From Chitinophagaceae bacterium (lineage in GTDB: Bacteria; Bacteroidota; Bacteroidia; Chitinophagales; Chitinophagaceae), in assembly GCA_016702745.1 (NCBI GenBank), contig JADJDJ010000003.1:186001-250000 (forward strand): 64,000 bases of DNA, written 5' to 3'. How positions within the stretch are numbered: the stretch's first letter is position 1; every line of letters starts with the position of its first letter. The notes beneath the pieces are model-generated. The model saw nothing but the letters and a program-made list of their open reading frames with translations. It had not been told where the DNA came from and did no database searches. Shown one piece after another: positions 56,090-64,000 of the stretch. A program made the position numbers and the translations under genes.

Positions 56090-57346
56090 ATGAAAAGAAA
56101 ACATTTTCTGCGATTGTCTTCTGCACTGGGGTTGGCCGGTACTGTGCCGGCAGCGGCTATTGCTGCAACCGATGAAGCAACAGAAGATAAATACTCCAAC
56201 GACCGGGCCTACTGGGTTCAGCTACTTTCCAAAATATCCGAACCGATACTATCGAATATGAGTAAAGGACAGTTGCGGAAAAATATGCCCATGCAATTCA
56301 GTCCGGGTTGGGGCAACCGCAATAAAGAAGTGGCTTATATGGAAGCCATCGGCAGATTGCTGGCCGGTATTGCACCATTTTTAAACCTGCCGGCTGATGA
56401 TAGCAGTGAAGGTAAAATCCGAAAGCAATTAATTGAACAAAGCAGGCAAAGCCTTGTACATGCCGTGGACCCATCCAGCCCCGATTATTTGTATTGGGGA
56501 TCTCCTGAAAGCCGTCAGCCCCTGGTGGATGCGGCCTTCCTGGCCCAGGGTTTACTGATTGCACCCGATGCACTATGGCATCCGCTGGATGCGTTGACCC
56601 GTGACCGTTATATAAAGGCATTTAAAAAACTCAGGGAAATTCAACCCTACCAAAGTAACTGGTTATTATTTGCAGCCATTATCGAAACTTTCCTGTTAAG
56701 TATTGGAGAATCCATTGATGCAAACAGAATTGATACCGCCATCCAGGCCATCAATAAATGGTATGCAGGAGACGGCTGGTACAAGGATGGCGAGAATTTT
56801 CATTTCGATCATTATAACGGTTATGTAATTCAACCCATGCTCACCGAGGTCCTGCGGGTGAATGTGGCGAAAGGTCGCCTGGATAAAAAATTGCTGGATA
56901 TCGCCAATCAACGCATGCAGCGATATGCACAGTTTCAGGAGCGTTTTATCAGTCCGGAAGGATACTACCCTGTTTTTGGCCGTTCTTCCACTTACCGGGC
57001 CGGATTGTTCTGGCCATTGGTGAAGCTGGCGCTGGAACAACAACTACCCAAAGAAATCAAGGGGGCACAGGTCCGTAGCGGATTAACCGCTGTACTGAAA
57101 CATCTTTTTATTCCAACGAGTTTTACAAAGGAGGGTTGTCTTACTTTAGGGCTGGTGGGCGACCGGCAATCAGCTATAGCAGATGTATATACGAATACCG
57201 GAAGCCTCTATATTACATCGATGGTATTCTGGGCATTGGGATTGCCGGCCACCGATCCATTCTGGAGCGACCCTTCTGCCGAATGGACACAAAGAAAAGC
57301 CTGGGCGGGTAAACCCTTTCCAAAAGATTATGCCGTTAATTTTTAA
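56090..57346 (+). CDS. DUF2264 family protein, exported
   Basis: A 418-residue protein with an N-terminal export signal (KRKHFLRLSSALGLAGTVPA). The DUF2264 domain is recognised by AYMEAIGRLLAGIAPFLNLP, YLYWGSPESRQPLVDAAFLA, NWLLFAAIIETFLLSIGE and GRSSTYRAGLFWPLVKLALE. Its (alpha/alpha)-barrel-like helices resemble those of GH88/GH105 proteins. The next gene, 9 bases after its stop, is a GH88 hydrolase, so the two likely act together on an acidic glycan in the periplasm. Confidence 0.87.
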   Translation: MKRKHFLRLSSALGLAGTVPAAAIAATDEATEDKYSNDRAYWVQLLSKISEPILSNMSKGQLRKNMPMQFSPGWGNRNKEVAYMEAIGRLLAGIAPFLNLPADDSSEGKIRKQLIEQSRQSLVHAVDPSSPDYLYWGSPESRQPLVDAAFLAQGLLIAPDALWHPLDALTRDRYIKAFKKLREIQPYQSNWLLFAAIIETFLLSIGESIDANRIDTAIQAINKWYAGDGWYKDGENFHFDHYNGYVIQPMLTEVLRVNVAKGRLDKKLLDIANQRMQRYAQFQERFISPEGYYPVFGRSSTYRAGLFWPLVKLALEQQLPKEIKGAQVRSGLTAVLKHLFIPTSFTKEGCLTLGLVGDRQSAIADVYTNTGSLYITSMVFWALGLPATDPFWSDPSAEWTQRKAWAGKPFPKDYAVNF

Positions 57347-57355
57347 AATGCAAGC

Positions 57356-58547
57356 ATGAGAAGATTCCTTTTATTATTATTGCTTCCCATTATTACAGAA
57401 AAAGCCGCAGCTCAGTCAAATGAAAAAGACATGCGCAGTCTGATTGACGAAAACCTGAAATTCGCGGCCTCCCAATACCAGTTGCTTTTCCGTAATACGT
57501 CCGATACCATGATGCCACGGTATTTTGATCCTGCAAAAATAAAATGGAATCCAGTGATACCAAGTGGTGGTGCAGTGGTTTTTTCCCGGGTACCCTGCTG
57601 TATATTTATGAATACACAAAGATCCTGCCATACTACAGCTGGCTGAAAAAAAATTATCTATCCTGGAAAAGGAAAAACATTTTACCGGTAATCATGATCT
57701 TGGTTTCATGATGTATTGCAGTTTTGGCAATGCTTACCGCCTTACTGGAAATCCGGCTTATAAAGAAGCTGTAATGACTGCAGCCGGGTCTTTGGCTACC
57801 CGTTATCGTCCGGCTATTCAATCCATCCAATCATGGAATGGTGGCGGTCGCCTGCATTGTCCGGTGATTATTGATAATATGATGAACCTGGAACTGCTTT
57901 ACTGGGTGAGTGATCAGGGGGGTGATCCGAGATACCGGGAAATCGCGCTTACCCATTCCAACAGTACCATGGATCGGCATTTCCGCCCGGATAACAGCAG
58001 TTACCATGTGCTCGATTACGACCTGGGTACCGGGAAAATAATTCAAAAAATTACCTGGCAGGGTGCGGCAGACTCCTCTGCCTGGTCACGTGGCCAGGCC
58101 TGGGGCTTATATGGTTTTACCATGATGTACCGCTTTTCAAAGAACAAGGCTTATCTGGAACAGGCCAGAAAAATTGCGCAGTATTTACTCAACCACCCTA
58201 ATCTGCCGGCTGATAAAATTCCTTACTGGGACTTTCATGCACCCGGTATTCCCGGTACATACAGAGATGCTTCTGCCGCATCCATCATTGCCTCTGCCCT
58301 GCTGGAACTCGCACAATATGTAAAGAAGGCCGAGCGGAAAAAACTGGTGGCAGCTGCTGAAACCATGCTCCGCTCCCTGTCATCCCCGGCCTATCGCTCG
58401 GCTGCTGGAGAAAACGGCGGGTTCCTGATCAAACATAGTGTGGGTTCCCTGCCGCATAAAAGTGAAGTGGATGTATCACTTACCTATGCCGATTATTATT
58501 TTATTGAAGCCTTATTACGTTACCAAAAATGGTATGGCAGAAAATGA
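57356..58547 (+). CDS. GH88 unsaturated glucuronyl hydrolase, two apparent frameshifts
   Basis: A secreted glycoside hydrolase 88, about 397 residues when repaired. It releases unsaturated uronic acid from lyase products. The signal is MRRFLLLLLLPIITEKAAAQ. Conserved parts include WWCSGFFPGTLLYIYEYTKD, DLGFMMYCSFGNAYRLTGN and DSSAWSRGQAWGLYGFTMMY; the catalytic Asp is probably in the DNMMNLELLYW block. Frames change near 57556 and at the A3 at 57618-57620, each one base short. Its stop overlaps the rnhA start (ATGA). Confidence 0.88.
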
Positions 58548-59023
58548 GCAGTACCATTACCATGTATACGGATGGTTCTTCCCGTGGAAATCCAGGCCCG
58601 GGTGGATATGGTGTCATCCTGATGAGTGGCACACATCGCAAAGAATTGTCACAGGGTTACCAACGTACCACCAATAACCGGATGGAACTGATGGCCGTCA
58701 TTGCGGGTTTACAGGCCCTTAAAAAAACAGGGATGCAGGTCACCATTTTTTCAGACAGTCAGTATGTGGTTAAAGCCTGGGAAGAAGGATGGTTGAAAAA
58801 ATGGATTAAAACCAATTTCAAAGGAGGGAAAAAAAATCCGGATCTCTGGAAAATGTTCTGGCAGCTCGCTCAGTTGCATCAGATCAAATTCAAATGGGTG
58901 AAAGGCCATGCCGATAACCCTTTCAATAACCGTTGCGATGAACTGGCTACCGCAGCCGCTGATGGCCCGACGCATGAATTACTGAAGGATGAAGGCTATG
59001 AACAGGAAGGACCGCTTTTCTAA
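58544..59023 (+). CDS. rnhA: Ribonuclease HI
   Basis: A 159-residue RNase H1 that cuts RNA in RNA:DNA hybrids. Catalytic residues are in TMYTDGSSRGNPGPGGYG (first Asp), NRMELMAVIAGL (Glu), TIFSDSQYVVKAW (second Asp) and WVKGHADNPFNNRCDELA (last His/Asp). The ATG at 58544 overlaps the GH88 stop; a start 15 bases earlier is possible. Confidence 0.95.
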   Translation: MSSTITMYTDGSSRGNPGPGGYGVILMSGTHRKELSQGYQRTTNNRMELMAVIAGLQALKKTGMQVTIFSDSQYVVKAWEEGWLKKWIKTNFKGGKKNPDLWKMFWQLAQLHQIKFKWVKGHADNPFNNRCDELATAAADGPTHELLKDEGYEQEGPLF

Positions 59024-59065
59024 ATCAACCGCTCCACAAATTTTTGTATTTCCCAGCAAAAAAAA

Positions 59066-59083
59066 ATCCGCCCAGAGGCGGAT
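59066..59083. terminator. Bidirectional terminator
   Basis: A 7-bp stem ATCCGCC / GGCGGAT with four-base loop. Nine A residues precede it (T-run for the minus strand) and AATATTTTTT follows on the plus strand. It lies between convergent rnhA and the DUF6580-like gene. Confidence 0.82.
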
Positions 59084-59105
59084 CAATATTTTTTCCGGAT
59101 CAGGA

Positions 59106-59675
59106 TCAGGCCAGTTTTAACTCAGTCCTGTTTCTGACGATATAGTTATAACTAAACAAAATGAGCGGCAAGAATACCAGCATGGCAGCCAGTGAGTTTT
59201 TGTAGAAAGGAAGACCAGCCTCATAACAGGTCAATAACCCGTTAAAGCTTCTTGAATAAACAGCCTCTGTTGTTCCCTGCCAAACCATAAAATTGGAGGC
59301 CAGGAAATAAACGGTAGGTGCCAGGATTCCACCGGCAATCATTCCGCTATATTTAGCTCCTTTGACCATCCAGCCAATCAGGGTTGCAGAAAGAATGAGT
59401 AAGTAGTTTTTCCACTGCCCCTCATAAAAACCGGCATATTCAAAATTTCCGGTTTGATACAGCAATTGAATAGCCGCATCACTCAGGAATAATGCCAGCA
59501 GTGGAAGTATGAATGAAAAATCCTTTTTAGGAATAATAAAACCGGCCAGCAACGCAATGGCGATCACCGGTGAAAATCCCGACCAGCTGATATCCGGGCC
59601 CAGGAAAAACTTACAGGCTGTAGCCGCAATGACCAGTAAAAGTGTAAAAAACAATATCCTTCCATTAACCTTCAT
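59106..59675 (-). CDS. DUF6580-like membrane protein
   Basis: A 189-residue protein with about five TM helices. Starts with MKVNGRILFFTLLLVIAATA; FSPVIAIALLAGFIIPKKDF, LPLLALFLSDAAIQLLYQTG and ILAPTVYFLASNFMVWQG resemble the DUF6580 family. A longer frame upstream overlaps manA and has no plausible start. Function unknown; assignment moderate. Confidence 0.68.
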   Translation of the reverse strand: MKVNGRILFFTLLLVIAATACKFFLGPDISWSGFSPVIAIALLAGFIIPKKDFSFILPLLALFLSDAAIQLLYQTGNFEYAGFYEGQWKNYLLILSATLIGWMVKGAKYSGMIAGGILAPTVYFLASNFMVWQGTTEAVYSRSFNGLLTCYEAGLPFYKNSLAAMLVFLPLILFSYNYIVRNRTELKLA

Positions 59676-59733
59676 AGTAACTTGTATTAAAAGGCAAAAA
59701 TAAATGAATTGACCTAAAGTCCCGGTCAAGTTA

Positions 59734-60906
59734 TCAACCGTTGTTAACAGTCCCCGAAGCCCTGAAAATCGTTGATTTTGAGGCGGCAGCCAGGTAAACG
59801 GTCTCTCCGGGGAATACCAGTGCAGCCGGACTACCCGCTTTAAGTGGGAGGGCGATCCGGTCATCATCCAATTCTGTTTTTCCACTGGTTAGCAGGATCA
59901 ACTCAGCCTGTTCCGGTAAAAAAGAATAAGTATCCCCTGCTTCCAGTTCAATTTTGCGAAGGCAAAAATCAGGGTAAGGGGTATGATATATCTGTTCATG
60001 CTCATTTACCGGGTCCCCGGTCAGGATATCGGGTTGCATGCCTTCACATCGGACATTCCGTAACAGTTCTTTGATATCAATATGTTTTGTGGTCAATCCG
60101 CCACGTAAAACATTATCAGAGTTAGACATAATTTCAACAATCTGTCCTTCAAGGTAGGCATGCAAAACACCTGGCTCCTGGAAAATGCCCTCTCCTTTTT
60201 TCAAATGCAGAATATTCATCAGGTAGATGGAAAAAATGCCCCGGTCAATATCCATTCCGGGTTCATGAGAACGGGTAGCCCTGATCACCCAATAATCAGC
60301 ATCAGATTTTTCTGGCTTTTTTTCCGCATAGAGTCCCGTTAAACCGGCTAAGACCGGCTCCAGGATCCTGTTTACTGCTGTTTGTGGCAATTCCATGATA
60401 TGCCGGTATAAACCGGTATGCCCTTTTTCATGAAAGACAGGAAGCAATTCACCGAGGCCGCTTACCTGTTGTAATGTATCGATGATATCTTCTACGGATT
60501 TAAATCCATGCAATAGCCAGAAATCAGACAATGCAACCGATAGTTCAGGTTTATGATTAGGGTCTTTATAGTTCCGGTTCGGAGCATCAGCCGGGATACC
60601 TGCTGCATCTTCTGCTGCAAATTGTTCTTTTGCTGTTTTTTTATCAGGATGCACCTGGATGGACAGCATTTCTTTTACATCCAGCACTTTCAGCAGGAAG
60701 GGCAGATCGGGGGTCAGAATTGATAAATCGGTGCCGGTACTCCCCCCCGTATCCGCTGTGGCCGTTCCTAAGGGATGAACCCCCAGCCAATATTCAGCAA
60801 ATGGCTTTCCGGGAGTATTGGGTACCTGTAATAAAGCAGGTATAAAAGAATTACCCCCCCAGTCATAATGTTTCACTACTCCTTTCAGTACGTAAATGCC
60901 CGGCAT
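59734..60906 (-). CDS. manA: Mannose-6-phosphate isomerase, class I
   Basis: A 390-residue cupin enzyme converting mannose 6-phosphate to fructose 6-phosphate. The start GVVKHYDWGGNSFIPALLQ, zinc-binding IQVHPDKK and NHKPELSVALSDFW (second His/Glu), and EPGVLHAYLEGQIVEIMSNS are diagnostic. The ATG at 60906 is chosen over a TTG two codons earlier. It diverges from the YraN gene with 35 bases between starts. Confidence 0.94.
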   Translation of the reverse strand: MPGIYVLKGVVKHYDWGGNSFIPALLQVPNTPGKPFAEYWLGVHPLGTATADTGGSTGTDLSILTPDLPFLLKVLDVKEMLSIQVHPDKKTAKEQFAAEDAAGIPADAPNRNYKDPNHKPELSVALSDFWLLHGFKSVEDIIDTLQQVSGLGELLPVFHEKGHTGLYRHIMELPQTAVNRILEPVLAGLTGLYAEKKPEKSDADYWVIRATRSHEPGMDIDRGIFSIYLMNILHLKKGEGIFQEPGVLHAYLEGQIVEIMSNSDNVLRGGLTTKHIDIKELLRNVRCEGMQPDILTGDPVNEHEQIYHTPYPDFCLRKIELEAGDTYSFLPEQAELILLTSGKTELDDDRIALPLKAGSPAALVFPGETVYLAAASKSTIFRASGTVNNG

Positions 60907-60941
60907 GTTCAATTTTTTTTATATTGAAGTAAAGATAATAC

Positions 60942-61304
60942 ATGGCGGATCATAATGAACTGGGAAAAGAAGGGGAAGAAATGGCCCAGAAATGGCTGAC
61001 GGAAAAAGAATATACCATCCTGCAAAAAAACTGGCGCTATGGTAAACACGAGATTGATATCATAGCTACCAGGGGGAAATTCCTGCACTTTATAGAAGTC
61101 AAAACCCGGAAAGATTCAAAACTGGGGCACCCCGAAGACAGTGTTACCCGAAAAAAATTCAAGTCTTTACAGAAAGCGGCTGACGAATATCTTTTCCGTC
61201 ATCCCGGGCATCCCTGGATCCGGTATGATATACTGGCCATTACTGTATATCCCGATCCGGAACGCGAACCGGAATTTTTCCTGATTGAAGATGTGTTTTT
61301 GTAA
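60942..61304 (+). CDS. YraN family protein (UPF0102)
   Basis: A 120-residue nuclease-fold protein. The PD-(D/E)xK-like core is GKHEIDIIATRGKFLHFIEVKTR (cut to GKHEIDIIA and FIEVKTR here), preceded by GKEGEEMAQKWLTEKEY. The family is widespread, probably involved in DNA or replication-fork processing, but its activity is not established. Confidence 0.92.
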   Translation: MADHNELGKEGEEMAQKWLTEKEYTILQKNWRYGKHEIDIIATRGKFLHFIEVKTRKDSKLGHPEDSVTRKKFKSLQKAADEYLFRHPGHPWIRYDILAITVYPDPEREPEFFLIEDVFL

Positions 61305-61310
61305 ACCCTG

Positions 61311-61912
61311 TCAATAGGTAACCGGTCCGGAGTTCATGGACATATCTTCCTTTCTTTTGGAACGGGCCAGTGCTTTATCTTTTTCCACGGCAGTAATGAT
61401 GAGTTCACCAGTTTCCCATTGTTTCATTTTTTCCACCATTTTATGGGTGGCGGGACAGTATTCCACATTCTGTTTATGGATATGCACAAAATCTTTCAGC
61501 TTTTTCTGCAAGTGCGGAAATCCTGCACAGTCCGCCGGGCGCACTTCGTAGATATCGCACATATTCGTTTTGGTATCCAGAAACTGACAGGGTTGTTTTT
61601 TATTCATCCAGTCGCCACTGCTCCGCTCCTTGTACAACCATTTCTTTTTAAAATCCTCTTCGGTCATGCCCAGGTGAGCAGAGATCCGTTTCAGATCCGT
61701 TGGGGTAAAAGTCGGGGTCATCGTTTTGCAGCAATTAGCCCAATTCAGACAGTCAATATCTTCCCATACTCTTTTTCAAGGGCTGGTGTCGCCGGCTCAA
61801 GGCCACGGATGGGATTTTTTTCAATACGGGTAAGGAATCTCCTGAAGCTGTTTCTGTCCAGTAACATTTTCTTCTTATAAGACCGGAGATTAACGGGTTC
61901 TTTTTGTGCCAT
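61311..61912 (-). CDS. YkgJ family cysteine-cluster protein, apparent frameshift
   Basis: A zinc- or iron-binding cysteine-cluster protein, about 200 residues when repaired. From the ATG at 61912 it reads MAQKEPVNLRSYKKKMLLDR; the frame breaks near 61770 and one more base restores KEVWEDIDCLNWANCCKTMT. The rest holds FTPTDLKRISAHLGMTEEDF and the second cysteine set in MCDIYEVRPADCAGFP. Function unknown. Confidence 0.8.
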
Positions 61913-62017
61913 GCGCCGAAGATAAGGGAAATGAATAAATGAAAAAATGCCATGGTCTTCTGTTTATTGTCCGTTACCCCGCAATGACTACATTTGTCTA
62001 ACAATAAATTCATACTT

Positions 62018-62668
62018 ATGTCTGTTCGTATTTTCATCCTTGCCGTCTCCCTTTCTGTCCTGGCCATTGCCGGCTGCAAATCATCTTCCTCCGATGCACC
62101 CGCGAGTTTTTGCGATACTGCTTGTCTGACCGATACGATCCGGTACACGGCTGAACATAAACTGGCCCCCTTTATTTATATCAGTACCAAAAACTGCAAA
62201 CCCGAAAATATTATCCGCAGTCATAAATCAATGAGCGGCATCCTGAATACCGGTTTTGGTTTCCCCAATGTAAATTTCAACAAGGATTATATCCGGGTGA
62301 TTGTGGACGACACCTCTGCAGCATATATTCTCTTCAATGATTGCCTGACAGGACGTGGTTACTCCATCAAACTCCCTTATAACAAAACAGGAACCATAAA
62401 TAAAAGAACCAGTGCCATCAACAGCTTTGATAAAAAATTTGCCGTGGATGCCCATATGGTAGCATTTACCGACCGGGGAAATATCTATGTGGAAGAAACC
62501 AAATCCGGCAAGAAAGCGATGATGACTTTTGGCAAGGCCCTCGATATTGATTACGATGCCATTCATGAATACATCGATTCAGTGAATGTAACTCCTGAAA
62601 GAATCTGGGTTAAGGTTAAAATCGAGAATGAGTGGAAGGAGTTGGAGAAGAAGATTACGTTGGAATAG
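62018..62668 (+). CDS. Hypothetical lipoprotein
   Basis: A 216-residue lipoprotein (signal ending VLAIAGC, Cys20, followed by KSSSSD). The body has several cysteines (SFCDTACLTD, TKNCKPEN, NDCLTG) and a beta-rich core (NKDYIRVIVDDTSAAYILF). It ends in a basic-acidic helix (ENEWKELEKKITLE). No family recognised. The ATG at 62018 fits the signal peptide; an upstream extension does not. Confidence 0.75.
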   Translation: MSVRIFILAVSLSVLAIAGCKSSSSDAPASFCDTACLTDTIRYTAEHKLAPFIYISTKNCKPENIIRSHKSMSGILNTGFGFPNVNFNKDYIRVIVDDTSAAYILFNDCLTGRGYSIKLPYNKTGTINKRTSAINSFDKKFAVDAHMVAFTDRGNIYVEETKSGKKAMMTFGKALDIDYDAIHEYIDSVNVTPERIWVKVKIENEWKELEKKITLE

Positions 62669-62694
62669 AAGTTAGGCCTTTGGCCTCAAACGTA

Positions 62695-62749
62695 AAAGTT
62701 TAGACGTCAGACGTTTTACGTCAGGCGTCAGACGAAAAACGTCAGACGA
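62695..62749. repeat. ACGTCAGAC repeat cluster
   Basis: GACGTCAGACG, TTTTACGTCAGGCGTCAGACG, AAAAACGTCAGACG are near-direct repeats with a palindromic GACGTC core. It fills the gap between the lipoprotein and xerD and runs up to the xerD ATG, so the ribosome-binding region of xerD derives from the repeat. Confidence 0.75.
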
Positions 62750-63648
62750 ATGTGGGAACCCTATAAAAAAGGATTCAAAGCCTACCTGCAGCTGGAGAAA
62801 TCTTTATCTCCCAATTCCGTGGAGGCCTACCTGCGGGATATCGAACACCTCACTCAATTCCTGATTGATAAAGGTATCGCAGAAAATCCTTCCGGGATTA
62901 AACTCAAACACCTGCAACAATTCCTGAAATGGATCGGGGATTTAAGCATGACCGGCAGTTCACAGGCCAGGATTATTTCCGGCATCCGGGCCTTCTACAA
63001 ATATTGCCAGCTGGAGGATATTTCCAAAACCGATCCCACTACCCTGCTGGAAGCGCCTAAACTACGTCGCAAATTACCCGACACCCTGCGCTTTGATGAA
63101 ATTGAAAAGATGATTGCCGCCATTGATTTGAGCAAGGCCGAAGGCGGAAGAAACAAAGCCATGCTGGAAACCTTATACAGCTGCGGGCTACGGGTAAGTG
63201 AACTGGTTGGGTTAAAATATCCCATCTCTACCTCGATGTGGGTTTTATCCGGGTAACCGGTAAGGGAGATAAAGAAAGACTGGTACCTATTGGTAGTAGT
63301 GCTATCAAATACATCAATATTTACAAAAACAGTATCCGGGTGCAATTGAAACCTCAGAAGGGCTGCGAGGATATTTTATTCCTGAATAACCGGGGAGAAA
63401 AATTATCAAGGGTGATGGTATTTTATATCATCCGGGACCTCGCCGTAAAAGCCAGCATACATAAAACCATTTCACCACATACCTTCCGGCATTCCTTTGC
63501 CAGTCACCTGGTAGAAGGCGGTGCCGATCTCCGCGCGGTGCAGGAAATGCTCGGACATGCCAGTATCACCACCACTGAAATCTATACGCATCTCGACAGG
63601 GAATTCCTCCGCAAAACGCTGGAGCAATTTCACCCGGGGTTCAAATGA
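62750..63648 (+). CDS. xerD: Site-specific tyrosine recombinase XerD, apparent frameshift
   Basis: XerD, with XerC, resolves chromosome dimers at dif. About 299 residues when repaired. The N-terminal SAM-like core-binding domain is YLQLEKSLSPNSVEAYLRDI. Catalytic residues: Arg in SCGLRVSELVGLK, Lys in VTGKGDKERLVP, His/Arg in SPHTFRHSFASHLVEGG, His in LGHASITTTEIYTH with the nucleophile Tyr. The frame breaks at the A4 run 63214-63217; one more A restores LKISHLYLDVGFIRVTG. XerD could in principle be a XerC homologue, as no second gene is in view. Confidence 0.93.
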
Positions 63649-63650
63649 TT

Positions 63651-64000
63651 TTATTGCACGATAAATTTCCCGGTAACCTTTTGGCCATCATCCTGCCCGG
63701 TGATCAGTAACCAGTATTGGGCTGCTGGTAATGAAGGCAGGGGAAGACTGATCGTTGTAGCATTTGGATCCATCCATATGTTTTTATCCATTACAATTTG
63801 ACCGGCCATATTCAACACCTGGAAACGATAATATCCTTCTTTTTCAACATTCCATTGCAGATTCAGTTGTTCACCGCGATAGACCGGATTAGGATAAATC
63901 GTCAGTGCCGGAGGCTTTACCGCTTTATTGATTTTCGTATATCTGGTGACTCGGACACTCACAGTCCCTGACACAAGCCCTTTTCTGTACATACCATAGG
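63651..64000 (-). CDS. Type IX secretion substrate, C-terminal part (runs off right edge)
   Basis: The frame is open to the right edge, so only the last 113 or more residues are visible. The final 85 form a type A sorting domain: PPALTIYPNPVYRGEQLNLQ, RFQVLNMAGQIVMDKNIWM and the closing YWLLITGQDDGQKVTGKFIV. The preceding sequence GTVSVRVTRYTKINK could be the end of another beta domain. It is a secreted or cell-surface protein; its activity lies outside the window. Confidence 0.82.
   Translation of the reverse strand, partial: YGMYRKGLVSGTVSVRVTRYTKINKAVKPPALTIYPNPVYRGEQLNLQWNVEKEGYYRFQVLNMAGQIVMDKNIWMDPNATTISLPLPSLPAAQYWLLITGQDDGQKVTGKFIVQ

Noticed and set aside
61753..62148. Separate minus-strand gene upstream of the YkgJ gene
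   Set aside because: Its frame is antisense to the lipoprotein at 62018 and is in part the out-of-frame N-terminus of ykgJ; the repaired ykgJ explains the region.

Overview
The window looks like a chromosomal stretch of a Bacteroidota bacterium, most likely a member of the Chitinophagaceae or close to it. The evidence is two proteins with type IX secretion C-terminal domains, many short-signal lipoproteins, families largely confined to the phylum (DUF2851, DUF4846, DUF6370, DUF2264, DUF4382), and the gene order DUF2520 / HAD phosphatase / UbiA prenyltransferase / Maf. No rRNA, tRNA, CRISPR array, prophage or complete insertion sequence was seen. The content is mainly housekeeping and carbohydrate metabolism.

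Layout. 1-7.2 kb: storage polysaccharide and sugar genes (sugar transporter at the left edge, glgC, glgA, a second sugar transporter, a ROK sugar kinase, a phosphodiester glycosidase). 7.4-11.1 kb: lipA, an outer-membrane-type protein, an OsmC protein, DUF2851. 11.3-15.1 kb: a minus-strand run of Maf, UbiA, HAD phosphatase, IscX, ferredoxin and DUF2520. 15.2-23.2 kb: hydrolases, topA, a DUF4382 lipoprotein, a methyltransferase, a SirB1-like protein. 23.6-30.7 kb: Gfo/Idh/MocA oxidoreductase, csaA, ogt, cdd, lepB, a sigma-54-type response regulator, pdhB. 30.8-45.5 kb: small secreted proteins and lipoproteins, a phosphatase, TPR and stress proteins, a three-gene membrane cassette, an M1 peptidase, a YitT protein. 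45.7-55.8 kb: a cyclase-family protein, a giant multi-PAS histidine kinase, a type IX substrate, an acyl-CoA carboxyltransferase. 56.1-64 kb: DUF2264 plus GH88 glycan genes, rnhA, manA, YraN, YkgJ, xerD and the end of another type IX substrate.

Two things stand out. First, at least fifteen genes are broken by single-base indels, about twenty in all and nearly all deletions in short homopolymers. They hit essential genes such as topA, lipA and xerD; in topA, adding one A to each of three A5 runs restores a normal Lys/Ala tail ending at the same stop. This is almost certainly sequencing or assembly error, so I annotate each broken gene as one full-length locus. Second, the intergenic gaps hold several dispersed repeat families: a 149-bp element with 19-bp terminal inverted repeats, a 50-bp composite repeat present twice, hairpin-forming repeats, and clusters of GACTGYC-like heptamers.

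Functional links: glgA-glgC make glycogen; the hexose transporter and ROK kinase import and phosphorylate sugar; GH88 and DUF2264 process uronic-acid glycans; manA links mannose to glycolysis; pdhB and lipA belong to lipoate-dependent oxidative decarboxylation. I found no convincing complete novel defence or mobile system.
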